From contig JAHBNG010000029.1 of NCBI GenBank assembly GCA_019217005.1, positions 62,001 through 126,000 on the forward strand: a stretch of 64,000 nucleotides of DNA, read 5' to 3'. The DNA is from Chloroflexi bacterium TSY (GTDB taxonomy: Bacteria; Chloroflexota; Anaerolineae; Caldilineales; Caldilineaceae). Below are positions 10,086 through 19,627 of this stretch, piece after piece (position 1 is the stretch's first letter; every line of letters begins with the position of its first letter). The position numbers were made by a program, and so were the translations under genes. The notes beneath the pieces are model-generated. The model saw only the letters and a program-made list of their open reading frames with translations. It had not been told where the DNA came from and searched no databases.

Positions 10086-10155
10086 ATCAAACAAAATCAA
10101 CCTTTTTGCGCAAAGTTGGCACCTATGTGTAGAAGGTCCTTCATATTGCAGAATT

Positions 10156-10180
10156 GGGTCTGTTTCCAGACCCCGTTTTT
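10156..10180 (+). terminator. Rho-independent terminator
   Basis: GGGTC (10156-10160) and GACCC (10169-10173) flank a short TGTTTCCA loop, followed by CGTTTTT. It ends the glycerophosphodiesterase transcript and separates it from the sigma-ankyrin gene. Confidence 0.8.
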
Positions 10181-10188
10181 AGCTGGTA

Positions 10189-10212
10189 CCACAGAACATT
10201 TCGGATAAGCGG
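10189..10212 (+). repeat. Solo end of the ~85-bp repeat family
   Basis: CACAGAACATTTCGGATAAG matches the right end of the ~85-bp repeats upstream of dnaE (19745-19760), with one difference. It lies 14 bp upstream of the sigma-ankyrin start codon and looks like a truncated copy. Confidence 0.5.
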
Positions 10213-10225
10213 TAAGGTGCAGAGA

Positions 10226-11926
10226 ATGAACGACTTGGCTTCACTCGTGACTGCCGCCCAAGAGGGTGATCTCAATGCATTTAGTGCAATCGTTGTGCGC
10301 TTTCAGGATATGGCATTTGCCACAGCTTATGCTCGGCTTGGTGATGCGCATCTAGCTGAAGATGTGGCCCAAGAAGCCTTTCTGGAAGCCTACATTAATT
10401 TGAATAAGCTGAGCGAAGCAGAAGCGTTTCCTGGCTGGTTTCGGACGATTGTTGTGCGTCAGGTGAGCCGCATGACGCGCGGAAAGCGAGTTCAGACCGT
10501 TGCGCTAGAACATGCCTCAACACAGGTAGGGACGGAGACGGATCTAATTTCGCATGTTGAAAAACGAGAGATGCAAGACATCGTCTGGGAAGTAATTGAT
10601 CGGCTGCCAGAACGGGAACGTCAGACTACGATGCTCTTCTACATTGGCGACTATACTCAAAAAGAGATCGCTGATTACTTGGGTGTGCGCGTCTCGACAA
10701 TCAAGAGTCGTCTACACACGGCGCGCAAAACAATGCGCGAAAGGATGCTCGATATGGTACAAGATAATCTACAATCACAGCGACCATCAAATGATACGAA
10801 TTTTGTCACACAAATTATGGATGTCGTCACGGCGGCAGAGCAGGGAGATCTCTCAAAACTTGGTGCTTTGCTTGAGCGTCGTCCAGAGTTGGCCAAGGCC
10901 AAAAATGAGAAGCCCGGTGCAACACCACTCCATTATGCTGCTTGGGCAGGTCAAATTGGAGCCGCCGAATTACTCCTCTCCTACGGTGCTGATGTCAACC
11001 TACGCGATGATAGTCACACCTCGGCACCGATTGGATGGGCACATGAGAATGGGCAGAGTGAGATGGTCGACTTCTTTTTGGAACACGGTGCAGAGATTTC
11101 GCTGCGTCAAGCGGCCAGTTGGGGGAAAATTGATCGAGTTCGGTCATTCCTGGATCGTGACCCTGCCCAAGCCAATAATGAGACAGAGCCGATGTTACCC
11201 ATTCACGGAGCAACGCTCTTTGGACATCTGGATATTGTTTCTCTCTTGGTGGAACGTGGTGCAGATCTGGACCACCGTGATCATCTGGGGCGTACTGCTC
11301 TGAATATTGCACTGCTCCGGCCACTTCCCCTTCATGGAGATTCATACAATCTGGTTGATGAAAAGAACCTCGGGCAGATTGCCAATCTTCTCATCCAACA
11401 TGGTGCCGAAGTGAGTATCTGGGATGCAGCAGCGTTAGGACGTCTCGATCTTGTTCGAACCTTGATTCAAGATGAACCTCAATTGGTCAATGCTCGACAT
11501 CTTGACTACTTGAACCTCACGCCCCTCTACAATGCAGCGCTTTTCGGATCTATTGATATTGTTGAATTGCTGGTGGAAAATGGGGCAGAGTTTCAAGCCG
11601 CAATTGAGCCAGGGTATACGCCTTTGCATGCGGCAGCGTGGACGGGCAATGTGGAGATTGCAAAGCGGCTTCTAGCAGAGGGAGCAAACATTCATAGTCA
11701 AGCCAAAAACGGTGCCACTCCATTACATTGCGCTGTTTGGCGGGGACACTTGGACTTCACCCATCATTTGCTGGATAATGGTGCAGATGTAAACGCCAAA
11801 GATGCACATGATCGTACGCCTTTGGATCTAGCACAGGCGAATAACATTTTACAGGGATGGGAACTGGCCACATGGGGACCCCCAACGCAGCCAAATGACC
11901 AACTCATCCAGCTTCTTAAGAATTAG
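10226..11926 (+). CDS. ECF-type sigma factor fused to ankyrin repeats
   Basis: A 566-residue two-part protein. Residues about 1-180 form an ECF sigma-70 factor: region 2 (AHLAEDVAQEAFLEAY, AFPGWFRTIV) and region 4 helix-turn-helix (DYTQKEIADYLGVRVSTIKSRL). Residues about 200-560 are ankyrin repeats, with units such as GATPLHYAAWAGQIGAAELL and GYTPLHAAAWTGNVEIAKRL. The ankyrin array probably binds a partner protein or the sigma domain itself, replacing a separate anti-sigma factor; this is inference. No anti-sigma gene is adjacent. The start at 10226 is chosen over the in-frame start at 10154, which lies in the terminator. GGTGCAGAG precedes the ATG. Confidence 0.85.
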   Translation: MNDLASLVTAAQEGDLNAFSAIVVRFQDMAFATAYARLGDAHLAEDVAQEAFLEAYINLNKLSEAEAFPGWFRTIVVRQVSRMTRGKRVQTVALEHASTQVGTETDLISHVEKREMQDIVWEVIDRLPERERQTTMLFYIGDYTQKEIADYLGVRVSTIKSRLHTARKTMRERMLDMVQDNLQSQRPSNDTNFVTQIMDVVTAAEQGDLSKLGALLERRPELAKAKNEKPGATPLHYAAWAGQIGAAELLLSYGADVNLRDDSHTSAPIGWAHENGQSEMVDFFLEHGAEISLRQAASWGKIDRVRSFLDRDPAQANNETEPMLPIHGATLFGHLDIVSLLVERGADLDHRDHLGRTALNIALLRPLPLHGDSYNLVDEKNLGQIANLLIQHGAEVSIWDAAALGRLDLVRTLIQDEPQLVNARHLDYLNLTPLYNAALFGSIDIVELLVENGAEFQAAIEPGYTPLHAAAWTGNVEIAKRLLAEGANIHSQAKNGATPLHCAVWRGHLDFTHHLLDNGADVNAKDAHDRTPLDLAQANNILQGWELATWGPPTQPNDQLIQLLKN

Positions 11927-12133
11927 TGCTTGTCCAAAAAATTCTGTTATTTGTTTTGTCTAGTAGTTGGCGGCGAGGTGGAAGAGTTGAGGGGGATAGA
12001 TTCCCGCAATTCTTTCACCATCTAAAAACTTGGTTCATCTGCAGGGGGAATCTGACATGAACGACATTTATGGCGCAAGCGGAGAATTGACCCGCAGCAA
12101 ACAACTAATAACCAGCGACCAAAAAATTTCCTC
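11927..12133. other. Intergenic stretch
   Basis: No supported gene. A 26-codon open frame at 12057-12137 has no family signature and is not called. GGGGGATAGATTCCCGC near 11990 could make a short hairpin. Confidence 0.4.
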
Positions 12134-12170
12134 TTGACTCTCGGGTTACACTAGATAGTATGATGTTGGC
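12134..12170 (+). promoter_or_regulatory. Long-spacer promoter of the MerR-type gene, leaderless
   Basis: TTGACT (12134-12139) and TATGAT (12159-12164) are separated by 19 bp, the long spacing typical of MerR-regulated promoters. Transcription would start at or next to the ATG at 12171, so the mRNA is probably leaderless. The spacing suggests the regulator controls its own promoter by DNA distortion; no perfect dyad is visible in the spacer. Confidence 0.65.
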
Positions 12171-13013
12171 ATGTTTAAAATAGGCGAGTTTGCACGACTC
12201 AGTAAAGTAACAATTGATACGCTTCGTCATTACGATGCATTGGATCTACTCAAACCGGCAAAAGTCGATCCCTTTACAGGATATCGTTACTATTCGGCCA
12301 AGCAGTTATACACGCTCAACCGAATTGCCGCGCTGAAGGAGCTTGGCTTTTCGCTGGATGAAATTGGTCCAATTCTGCAAGACAATCTGACAACTGATCA
12401 GTTGCGCGGCATGTTAAAGATGCATCTCATCACCGCACAGCGTGATTTGAACACGGCGCAAATACGACTGGATCGTGTCATAGCTCGCCTCAATTATCTT
12501 GATCAGGAGGATCATATGCCAACGTATGAAGTCACTGTAAAACCAGTTGAATCTCTGACCATTGCGGCAATTCGTGAAATTGTTCCCACAGTAGAAGAGA
12601 TGCCTGAGCGGTGTGGTGCAATGTTCGGACGACTAGCCCAATGGATGGCGACCAATCAATTGCCTTTTGGTCCATCTATGACTATCTACTTTGATGGAGA
12701 CGAGCAAGCTGGCGGAAACTTTGATACAGAATGCTCATTCATCATTCCAAGTGCAAAAGCGATCCAGGGGATCGATCCAGAGAAGCCCATTCAGATTCGT
12801 CAACTCGATGCGGTTCCCATGATGGCAACGACAATTGTCACCGATGATTTTCATAAAAAGTTAAATGGACTCACCCCAGCCTATACTGCAATTGCAAAAT
12901 GGATTGAAGAAAACCATTACAGGCTGACTGGTCCACCACGTGAAGTGTTTCACGGTTCGCCCGAAAATGGTGATTTGACGGCAGAAATTCAGTTTCCGGT
13001 TGAGAAGGGATAA
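12171..13013 (+). CDS. MerR-family regulator with GyrI-like effector domain
   Basis: A 280-residue regulator. Residues 1-70 form the MerR winged helix (FKIGEFARLSKVTIDTLRHY, DPFTGYRYYSAKQL), followed by a coiled-coil dimer helix (about 75-115). From about residue 120 (YEVTVKPVESLTIAAIREIV) there is a GyrI/BmrR-type small-molecule-binding domain. The layout matches multidrug-sensing BmrR-like activators. Autoregulation is suggested by the 19-bp-spacer promoter directly before the start codon. No efflux pump is adjacent. Confidence 0.9.
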   Translation: MFKIGEFARLSKVTIDTLRHYDALDLLKPAKVDPFTGYRYYSAKQLYTLNRIAALKELGFSLDEIGPILQDNLTTDQLRGMLKMHLITAQRDLNTAQIRLDRVIARLNYLDQEDHMPTYEVTVKPVESLTIAAIREIVPTVEEMPERCGAMFGRLAQWMATNQLPFGPSMTIYFDGDEQAGGNFDTECSFIIPSAKAIQGIDPEKPIQIRQLDAVPMMATTIVTDDFHKKLNGLTPAYTAIAKWIEENHYRLTGPPREVFHGSPENGDLTAEIQFPVEKG

Positions 13014-13066
13014 AGCTCAGTTTGCACTGCGGTCGTGATGAAAACATGATTTTTCCTACAGCTCTA

Positions 13067-13221
13067 GGGGTGGTTCATTTTAGGCGGACAATTAGGTTTA
13101 CATTTTTGCAAAGAGAAAAGATGTTTATATTTTCTACTTTGAGCCATGCTCAGGCAGAAAATGACCTCATATAGATTTTTATCTATGTATCAAAAGTGTA
13201 AACCTAATTCTGAACCACCCC
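13067..13221. repeat. 155-bp miniature inverted-repeat element, copy 1
   Basis: The ends are GGGGTGGTTCA and TGAACCACCCC. An 8-bp direct repeat CAGCTCTA flanks the element (13059-13066 and 13222-13229), so it moved by transposition. Its length equals that of the copy at 28983-29137. It carries no plausible gene. It lies between the convergent MerR-type and esterase genes and harms neither. Confidence 0.9.
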
Positions 13222-13263
13222 CAGCTCTACCAGATAAAATGAAACCATGTTTTCATACAGGAC

Positions 13264-14505
13264 TCAGTTTAGATGCAAGTCTGCAAAGTCCATATATCGA
13301 TCCCAATCGTACGCCGTCACATCGTGACCGCCGGATCGAATATGGTAGCCAATGGTGCCCATGATCGGCTGGTTTGGCTGGGGTAGGTTCAGTGTTGAGG
13401 CATGGGGCTCATTGTCACCTAAGCCAGACATACCCAGCAATCGATAGACCGGATCCGCGTGGACGGTCGCGAGAAATTCGCCACGCGGGTCCGCCCAGAG
13501 ATCTTCAACTGCGCTGGCCACGTAGAGCGGACGCGGAGCAATCAAGGCCAGAAGCATATGTTGGTCGATGGGCAAATCATCTTCGCGCTCATTGTATTGA
13601 TGAAAATTTTTGCAGAACCAGTGGGGAAAGCGGATATTGATGGCGGCGACTGTCTCGCCAATTCGTCGTCTTGATAGGGCCGCACCACCGCAGCCAGAAT
13701 TGTTGGAGATGACCAGCGCAAAGCGTTGGTCCTGTGCGCCCGCCCATAAGGCTGTCTTGCCCAACCGGGAGTGTCCCATGACAGAGACCTTTTCCTCATC
13801 TAAAGTGGGATCTGTTTCGATGTAGTCCATAGCCCGACTCAACCCCCAAGCCCATGCACCAATTGCTCCCCACTCATCCGATGCAGGTGCTTTTTTCTCC
13901 TCTCCATAAAAGAGCGGATGAATCCCATTTTGAAAGCCATCATCATAGTCTGGATCGAGATCACCACAATAGACTGTAGCCAATGCATAGCCACGGTCGA
14001 TGATGCGTTCGACTTGCCATCGGCTTGCTTGAATACCACGTGATTCATTCGTTGAACGATTGTCCACGATACCCTGATCAGGGTTGGCGCGCATCCATTC
14101 AGTCGAAAGCGTTATATTAGGATCTGCGTGAATCGTATGATTGCCCGAAAAGTTTAGTCCCAAGAAAATGGACGTGGGCTCTGATGCGTCATTCGGTTGA
14201 TAGATGAGCAGTTTCATGCTCGTACTATAGTCATTGGCTGTAAATGTACACTCGATCTCTTTGCGTGTGGCGATTCCCCGAAGCGCAATCGGATCCTCGG
14301 AGCGTAGAGCAAAGTCTATATCGATTGGCCCTCTAGGGGTTCGTCCATAGACTTGCTCTTCAAAGATCTGCAAGATTTCCGGGCGACGGATCTGTTGCCA
14401 GTCGGAAGCATTACCAATGGGGAAGCCGTTAAGACTGATGAGAGCGTTGGGAAGGGTATAGCTCGGAACTTTGGTTTCATCGTAGTTGGGTTTGGGCATT
14501 GTCAT
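13264..14505 (-). CDS. CE15-like glucuronoyl esterase
   Basis: A 413-residue alpha/beta-hydrolase. The nucleophile motif [14 protein letters not shown] (about residue 245) contains the catalytic Ser; [14 protein letters not shown] and FPHWFCKNF follow, and the GGHDVT His near the C-terminus completes the triad. These motifs match bacterial carbohydrate esterase family 15 proteins, which cleave 4-O-methyl-glucuronoyl ester links between lignin and xylan. No signal peptide is visible, which is unusual for a secreted esterase; a cytoplasmic substrate or another export route is possible. Acetylxylan esterase is an alternative. Confidence 0.8.
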   Translation of the reverse strand: MTMPKPNYDETKVPSYTLPNALISLNGFPIGNASDWQQIRRPEILQIFEEQVYGRTPRGPIDIDFALRSEDPIALRGIATRKEIECTFTANDYSTSMKLLIYQPNDASEPTSIFLGLNFSGNHTIHADPNITLSTEWMRANPDQGIVDNRSTNESRGIQASRWQVERIIDRGYALATVYCGDLDPDYDDGFQNGIHPLFYGEEKKAPASDEWGAIGAWAWGLSRAMDYIETDPTLDEEKVSVMGHSRLGKTALWAGAQDQRFALVISNNSGCGGAALSRRRIGETVAAINIRFPHWFCKNFHQYNEREDDLPIDQHMLLALIAPRPLYVASAVEDLWADPRGEFLATVHADPVYRLLGMSGLGDNEPHASTLNLPQPNQPIMGTIGYHIRSGGHDVTAYDWDRYMDFADLHLN

Positions 14506-15061
14506 GGATTATGCTGCGGATCTGGGAACGAATTAAACGGATAAACGAATGGAGCAACGGAGTGTATACAAACTTGGTAAAGCGAATCTGCTTAATCCGC
14601 TCCCAAGTCCGTCGCTAGTTGCCTGTGTGATTGTTTCTATGGTAAGGTGGATTTCCCATCTACCTGCACCTCATTTAGTTCACAATTGGCGTTTATACTT
14701 CGCAGCAGCACAGAATATTGTTTACACGGGCAAAAATGTGCCTGTTGGACGCTGCTAGGTATGACATAATGTTACCATTGTTCCTACGTCTAACCAAGGT
14801 GCATGATGCCACAACAGAAACCTTCATTGGAAAAAGTGTTCGAACAAGCGCGTTTTCTTCCCTTGCTGGACGGGTTCGTCTGATTCGGCGTTTGGTGGCG
14901 GGATTGGAAAATGAGTTGACTCAAATCAACCGGCAGTGGCTTTGGGTTCCCAAATCACTGAAAACATAAGCCGCGGATTTTGGAATGGATTGAGCGGATT
15001 CGTTTGCGGGTTATATCTAGAACAGATTAAAAATCCGTTTAATCTGTTCCATAATCCGTGC
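14506..15061. other. Intergenic stretch with decayed sequence and a hairpin
   Basis: No supported gene. A region near 14800-14870 reads like a short transposase or enzyme fragment but soon meets stops. AACAGATTAAA and TTTAATCTGTT (about 15012-15040) form an 11-bp-stem hairpin just downstream of the minus-strand secreted-protein gene and may end its transcript. Confidence 0.4.
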
Positions 15062-15706
15062 TCAGTCCCTCCGCTTGAACACCACATTCCAACTATAGTT
15101 GCCTTCGCATCGATCCGCTTGTATAAGCTCGCTGCACGACTGCGTATCGCTACAATATCCAGCTGATTGAAGTCGATCGAATGAAATCTTGCCCGGATCT
15201 GTGGTTACGTTCATTGATGCACTAGAAACTTTGCGCCCATCTACATCTGTAATGATTCGCACTTCGGCCCTCTCGTGCAACAAAAATCGTACGACACCGG
15301 ATTCGTTCGTTTCTGACCCGGTCCACTTCAATTCTTCCCATTGCATACCTTTTTCATCGGTATGAACAACTTGTACGATCACATGATCCAGACGCGCCGC
15401 CTCACCTTTGGAACCAAAGACATGAACTTCTAGCCTTGCCTGATTCCCACAAGTTAACGCGTGATGCGACTCTGTTGTGTCAAGTCGACCGCCATTTTCC
15501 GCCAACGAAATCAGTCGTGTAACTGTTGGATTCGGATCGATATTGAAATCGAAACTTGCATCGTGGGCTGGCACGATCCCCATTGGCTGTTGGGATGTGA
15601 CAATCGGCAAGTATACTTGGTGAACAAGTTCAGATGCCAAGACCATTCTTCCTTGAACTATCACTGTTACAAAAGAGATAAGAAATATTGCTAGAATCTT
15701 TTTCAT
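15062..15706 (-). CDS. Secreted hypothetical protein with YLPIV motif
   Basis: A 214-residue protein with an N-terminal signal peptide (MKKILAIFLISFVTVIVQG). The mature start contains VHQVYLPIVTSQ, a YLP-type motif that recurs in secreted Chloroflexota proteins. The rest looks like an Ig-like beta domain with four Cys near the C-terminus (YCSDTQSCSEL, DRCEGNY) that could form disulfides. I do not recognise a family and propose no function. It stands alone between repeat-rich spacers. Confidence 0.65.
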   Translation of the reverse strand: MKKILAIFLISFVTVIVQGRMVLASELVHQVYLPIVTSQQPMGIVPAHDASFDFNIDPNPTVTRLISLAENGGRLDTTESHHALTCGNQARLEVHVFGSKGEAARLDHVIVQVVHTDEKGMQWEELKWTGSETNESGVVRFLLHERAEVRIITDVDGRKVSSASMNVTTDPGKISFDRLQSAGYCSDTQSCSELIQADRCEGNYSWNVVFKRRD

Positions 15707-15734
15707 GATACACCCTCTGCTACTGAATTATTTA

Positions 15735-15812
15735 GAGTGTGTACCACAAAGAGTGTAAATGAACACTGCTCAGTCAGAGAACCGCTGCATTTACACACTT
15801 TGGGACACACTC
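15735..15812. repeat. ~79-bp palindromic element, copy A
   Basis: Ends GAGTGTGTACCACAAAG and CTTTGGGACACACTC, nearly perfect inverted repeats around a variable middle. It belongs to the seven-copy family described at 62055. It lies upstream of the secreted-protein gene. The flanks (AATTATTTA, CCAATATTTTA) resemble a worn target duplication. Confidence 0.75.
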
Positions 15813-16037
15813 CCAATATTTTACGAGCAACTGTATGAGGTCTAGGATGACAGACTCCTCGTACATTACAAGGTCCAAAGGTGTACCATTGGTGTTGCAC
15901 CCCGTGTACCATATAGAGTTTGACCAGATTTCCGGATAGCAACATCATTCAAATATTGGACATGTCCACTCCGGAAATGTGAACTCCTGTGTCCAATGTT
16001 TAAGCGGTGTCTCTATTAGACATTATAGGGATTGAAA

Positions 16038-16112
16038 TTAGGACACGGATGAACACAGATTTCACGGATTGATTATGAGATGATCCGTGTTCATCCTAAC
16101 AATCCGTGTCCC
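16038..16112. repeat. Palindromic intergenic repeat
   Basis: GGATGAACAC and GTGTTCATCC form a 10-bp stem around CACGGATT-type repeats. The wording resembles the repeats at 2698 and about 14980. It lies directly upstream of the glycosyltransferase promoter. Confidence 0.45.
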
Positions 16113-16153
16113 ATATTCTTAATCAGAGCATTCTCATTTGTAAACGAGTAGGG

Positions 16154-16165
16154 TATAATTCGGTC
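16154..16165 (+). promoter_or_regulatory. TATAAT -10 box, leaderless promoter
   Basis: A perfect TATAAT (16154-16159) ends six bases before the ATG at 16166, so the transcript would begin at or next to the start codon. The -35 candidate (TTCTCA, 17 bp upstream) is weak. Confidence 0.55.
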
Positions 16166-18829
16166 ATGGGGAAAGAGCCTGTAACACAGATAGATCGCCA
16201 GATCGTTCAGGGTAAGATTCTGCTGCTTCTCTTGCTGTTTCTCTTTGTGGCGGTCGCGATCAAAAGTGCTTGGCTGAGTGATGACGTATTTATCACGTTG
16301 CGCACTGTCCGAAACTTTCATGAAGGTTATGGGCTGGTCTGGAATATCCACGAACGTGTTCAAGCATATACGCATCCGCTTTGGATGTTGTTGCTCTCCC
16401 TCACCTATTTTGTTACAACAGAAACTTTCTATTCAACACTCTTTGTCTCGATTCTCCTTTCAACGATCGCAGTTGCGTTCGCTGCTTTGAAAATTGCCAA
16501 AAACTTAACAGGTGGTCTACTGGCTCTCCTGCTGCTGACTCTCTCCAAGGCGTTTATCGACTATTCAACCTCTGGCCTGGAAAATCCACTGACTTACCTA
16601 CTCTTGACACTCTTTTTCCTCGTCTTCATACAGCATAAAGCGACCATACGCACCCTGTTCTGGCTCACGTTTGTGGCTGCACTTGGGCTGCTGAATCGTA
16701 TGGACAGCGCTCTGTTTTTTGCCCCGGCATTGCTCTACACGCTTTATCTGGTACGCAGCATGCGTGCCCTGTTTGTGATATCCCTCGGAAGCATCCCATT
16801 TTGGTTGTGGATCGCATTTTCGATCATCTATTATGGCTTTCCCTTTCCCAATACGGCCTATGCCAAGCTCGGCGTCCAAATTGGCGCCATGGAATTGTCG
16901 ACCCAAGGACTCCATTATCTCCTCAATTCCTTGAGCATCGATCCGATCACCCTAATAACAATCTGCCTGGCGTTTGTCTATTCTACCCAGACCAAAGATC
17001 GTCGTCTTATTCTGATCATGTTGGGGGTTACGCTCTATATCGCTTATGTGGTCAGAATTGGCGGGAGCTTCATGAGCGGACGCTATTTGAGCGTGCCTTA
17101 TTTGGGAGCAGTACTTGTCCTCACGCAAAATCAGTATCTCTCACTCAAACATATCCAGACCCATCTTCTCATCTTTGCCCTCTTGTTGATAGGTCTACTC
17201 AATCCACCCCAGTCACCCCTTCTGAGCAATGCCAAATATGAATGGACGGCCATCGATAGCAATGGAATTGCGGATGAACGGGGGCATTACTACCAGCGAT
17301 ATGGTCTCATGAGTGCTGATCGACAAAATCGCATCGTTGAACAAGGCATCGTCCAAGGCACGGAACGACCAGCCGATTTCACACATTGTGGAATCGGCTA
17401 CCGTGGCTTTGTCGCAAGCCCCTATACTCGTTTAGTCGATTTTTGTGGATTGGCCGATGCGTTTATTGCTCGATTACCTACTGTATACGCACCTGATTGG
17501 CGGGTAGGTCATCCCATTCGGCAGATTCCGCCTGGCTATATCGGTACGTTGCGCACTGGTGTTAACCAAATTCATGATCCGAAGCTGGCTCTTTTGTATG
17601 ATAGGCTGACGCACATTACACAAGGTAGCTTGTGGACAGCCCAACGATTCTTGGAGATTTGGCGATTCAATACGGGTACATATCATCACCTGTTGGATTC
17701 AGAGATGCTGCGTTTCCCTGATATTGTTGAATTAGGAATGGGTGATCGGAGCGACGAACAGGGGACCAAGAAAGAGGAAACAAGAGAAGCGGAATCAAAT
17801 CGTTCCTTGATCATTGGAGAGTTATTCTTTGCCGATGATTTTCAGATTGATGTTCATGCTCAAGGGATACGGTTCAATCTTGGAGCGGTCCGTCATCCAA
17901 CCCATCTGGATATTGGGTTTAACAGCGACTATTTTGATGTCGTTTATTTTCTCAACGGTCTCGAAATTGGGTACCAGACAGTTGCTCAATCGTCGCTCTC
18001 GTTGGGAGATAGGCGCTACACGGTTGTGCAGGTAGAACCACAATTTGTCGAGCAAGGCTTTGATACAATTCGCATCAGCCCGCGAGTGGAAAGCGACTAT
18101 CTTTTTGCCTATATCAGTTTAGTTGATCTGAATCTTCTTAATCAAAATGCTTCTCATGATCTCCTGTCACCACTGGAACTGAGAGAGGTATTGCAGCTCT
18201 ATTACCATACATTCTATCATTACTCATTCGATCACAGTGATCGGGCAGAACGACAAAGGCTTTTGAAGCAACTCTTGAGCCGAGCTCAGCAGGGTAAACC
18301 AGAACATTGGGCCGAATTACCGCAACTCATTTTGTTTGACTTGCTGGCAATGCCTGCACCCAAAATGCATGAAATCGTCATACCCCACTTGCAAACCAAC
18401 TTCTTATTGGTTGACTCCAACGGTCACCCTCAAATTCGATACATTGGCAGCGCTGAATCAGAGACGCTTGAACTTGGCGAACAGACAGTTTTGAAACTGC
18501 ACCTATATTTTCTTGTGGAAGAGCCGGTAGAGAAACGTTATTCGCTTTGGTTTGGCATTAAGAGAAGAAGAGATGTATCAGATACAGATAATCTGGAGCA
18601 GAATGAATATGACCAATGGATGGTTTACGACCATTTTCCAGAGGTGCCGACAATCAAATGGGGGCAAGGAACGCTGGTCCATTTGGAGCCCAAGCTCACA
18701 CTAGCTCCCGGTATTTATGAGATTACTTTTGGCTTTTGGACGCCAAATGATCGTGAACGGCTCACAATAGAACAACCGGACGTCTATTGGATTCATCTAG
18801 GAGAACAGATTGTAAAGTCTATGCCATAA
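16166..18829 (+). CDS. GT-C-type membrane glycosyltransferase (AftB-like)
   Basis: A protein of about 887 residues. The N-terminal 400 residues hold about ten transmembrane segments. The first loop reads SDDVFITLRTVRNFHEGYGLVWN...VQAYTHPLW, matching the acidic DD motif and following conserved stretch of polyprenyl-phosphate-dependent GT-C enzymes such as arabinofuranosyltransferase AftB and related GT39-like proteins. It should transfer a sugar from a lipid carrier on the outer face of the membrane. The C-terminal half (from about residue 400) is a large soluble domain; its last 200 residues are beta-rich and could bind the acceptor. The start follows from the promoter position. It stands alone. 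Confidence 0.75.
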   Translation: MGKEPVTQIDRQIVQGKILLLLLLFLFVAVAIKSAWLSDDVFITLRTVRNFHEGYGLVWNIHERVQAYTHPLWMLLLSLTYFVTTETFYSTLFVSILLSTIAVAFAALKIAKNLTGGLLALLLLTLSKAFIDYSTSGLENPLTYLLLTLFFLVFIQHKATIRTLFWLTFVAALGLLNRMDSALFFAPALLYTLYLVRSMRALFVISLGSIPFWLWIAFSIIYYGFPFPNTAYAKLGVQIGAMELSTQGLHYLLNSLSIDPITLITICLAFVYSTQTKDRRLILIMLGVTLYIAYVVRIGGSFMSGRYLSVPYLGAVLVLTQNQYLSLKHIQTHLLIFALLLIGLLNPPQSPLLSNAKYEWTAIDSNGIADERGHYYQRYGLMSADRQNRIVEQGIVQGTERPADFTHCGIGYRGFVASPYTRLVDFCGLADAFIARLPTVYAPDWRVGHPIRQIPPGYIGTLRTGVNQIHDPKLALLYDRLTHITQGSLWTAQRFLEIWRFNTGTYHHLLDSEMLRFPDIVELGMGDRSDEQGTKKEETREAESNRSLIIGELFFADDFQIDVHAQGIRFNLGAVRHPTHLDIGFNSDYFDVVYFLNGLEIGYQTVAQSSLSLGDRRYTVVQVEPQFVEQGFDTIRISPRVESDYLFAYISLVDLNLLNQNASHDLLSPLELREVLQLYYHTFYHYSFDHSDRAERQRLLKQLLSRAQQGKPEHWAELPQLILFDLLAMPAPKMHEIVIPHLQTNFLLVDSNGHPQIRYIGSAESETLELGEQTVLKLHLYFLVEEPVEKRYSLWFGIKRRRDVSDTDNLEQNEYDQWMVYDHFPEVPTIKWGQGTLVHLEPKLTLAPGIYEITFGFWTPNDRERLTIEQPDVYWIHLGEQIVKSMP

Positions 18830-18860
18830 ATCATAGTTTCGTATTCTCTTCAACTTCTGT

Positions 18861-19022
18861 TATAATGAATTGACCTCACAGAACATTCGTTCACATAAGA
18901 TCATAACACATCTATTCAAGTGTGCACCACAACGAATTTTCAAAGAGCTTCACCGTTTGTTGCACACATCTGGAAGATGCGTACATATTGCACATCCCGG
19001 CACACTTGGTTGCCGGGATTTC
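18861..19022 (+). ncRNA. Candidate small RNA between a promoter and a terminator
   Basis: An extended -10 element (TG-T-TATAAT, TATAAT at 18861-18866) starts a stretch with no open frame of note. It ends at a GC-rich hairpin (TCCCGGC / GCCGGGA, about 18994-19018) followed by TTTCT. Inside, TGTGCACCACAACG pairs with CGTTTGTTGCACACA (about 18920-18970). A free small RNA of about 150 nt, or a structured 5' leader for the GNAT gene at 19073, would both fit. Confidence 0.4.
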
Positions 19023-19072
19023 TGTCTAATCGAGCATAGTTCACATAATACCAAACCGTTCCTGAGCATTGA

Positions 19073-19627
19073 ATGAATTTGCAATTTCGAGAAGCTACGC
19101 CAAGAGATGCAGAAGCGGTTGCTCTGCTTCATGCCGAAAGTTGGCGTACCACCTATCGCGGCATGTTGACTGATACATTTCTTGAACAAGACGTTGTCTC
19201 AAATCGCTTGTCCGTTTGGCAACAACGGTTCCACACACCGGCAGAAAATCAACTTGTGCTCCTGGCTGAGAAGAGTGAAGAGCTACACGGGTTTATTTGT
19301 CTCTTTGGTGGAGCCGACGAAATTTTGGGTTCTTTCGTCGAGAATCTACACGTCTCGCCCAAAATGCAGGGGCAAGGAATTGGTCGCAAACTACTCGTAC
19401 AAGCTGGCCGGTGGGTTCGAACGCATTTTCCTCATCCGGCTCTATATCTTTGGGTCTATGAGGCAAATCATGCGGCACGTCGTTTTTACGAACGGCTTGG
19501 CGCAACAGTACGATCCCGTGGCTTTGAGGACGCACCAGATGGCAGCAAGGTACCTGAACTATGTTACATATGGGAGAACGTCGAAGTTTTACTAAGAACC
19601 AATCCGAAAAGTGATTGTGAGTCCTGA
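19073..19627 (+). CDS. GNAT-family N-acetyltransferase
   Basis: A protein of 184 residues with the GNAT fold: FREATPRDAEAVALLHAESW at the start, the acetyl-CoA loop QGQGIGRKLL (motif A, about residue 97), and YEANHAARRFYERLGA (motif B). The target amine is unknown. The last dozen residues (LRTNPKSDCES) are encoded by an ~85-bp dispersed repeat starting at 19591, so the native C-terminus was probably replaced by repeat sequence. Confidence 0.88.
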   Translation: MNLQFREATPRDAEAVALLHAESWRTTYRGMLTDTFLEQDVVSNRLSVWQQRFHTPAENQLVLLAEKSEELHGFICLFGGADEILGSFVENLHVSPKMQGQGIGRKLLVQAGRWVRTHFPHPALYLWVYEANHAARRFYERLGATVRSRGFEDAPDGSKVPELCYIWENVEVLLRTNPKSDCES

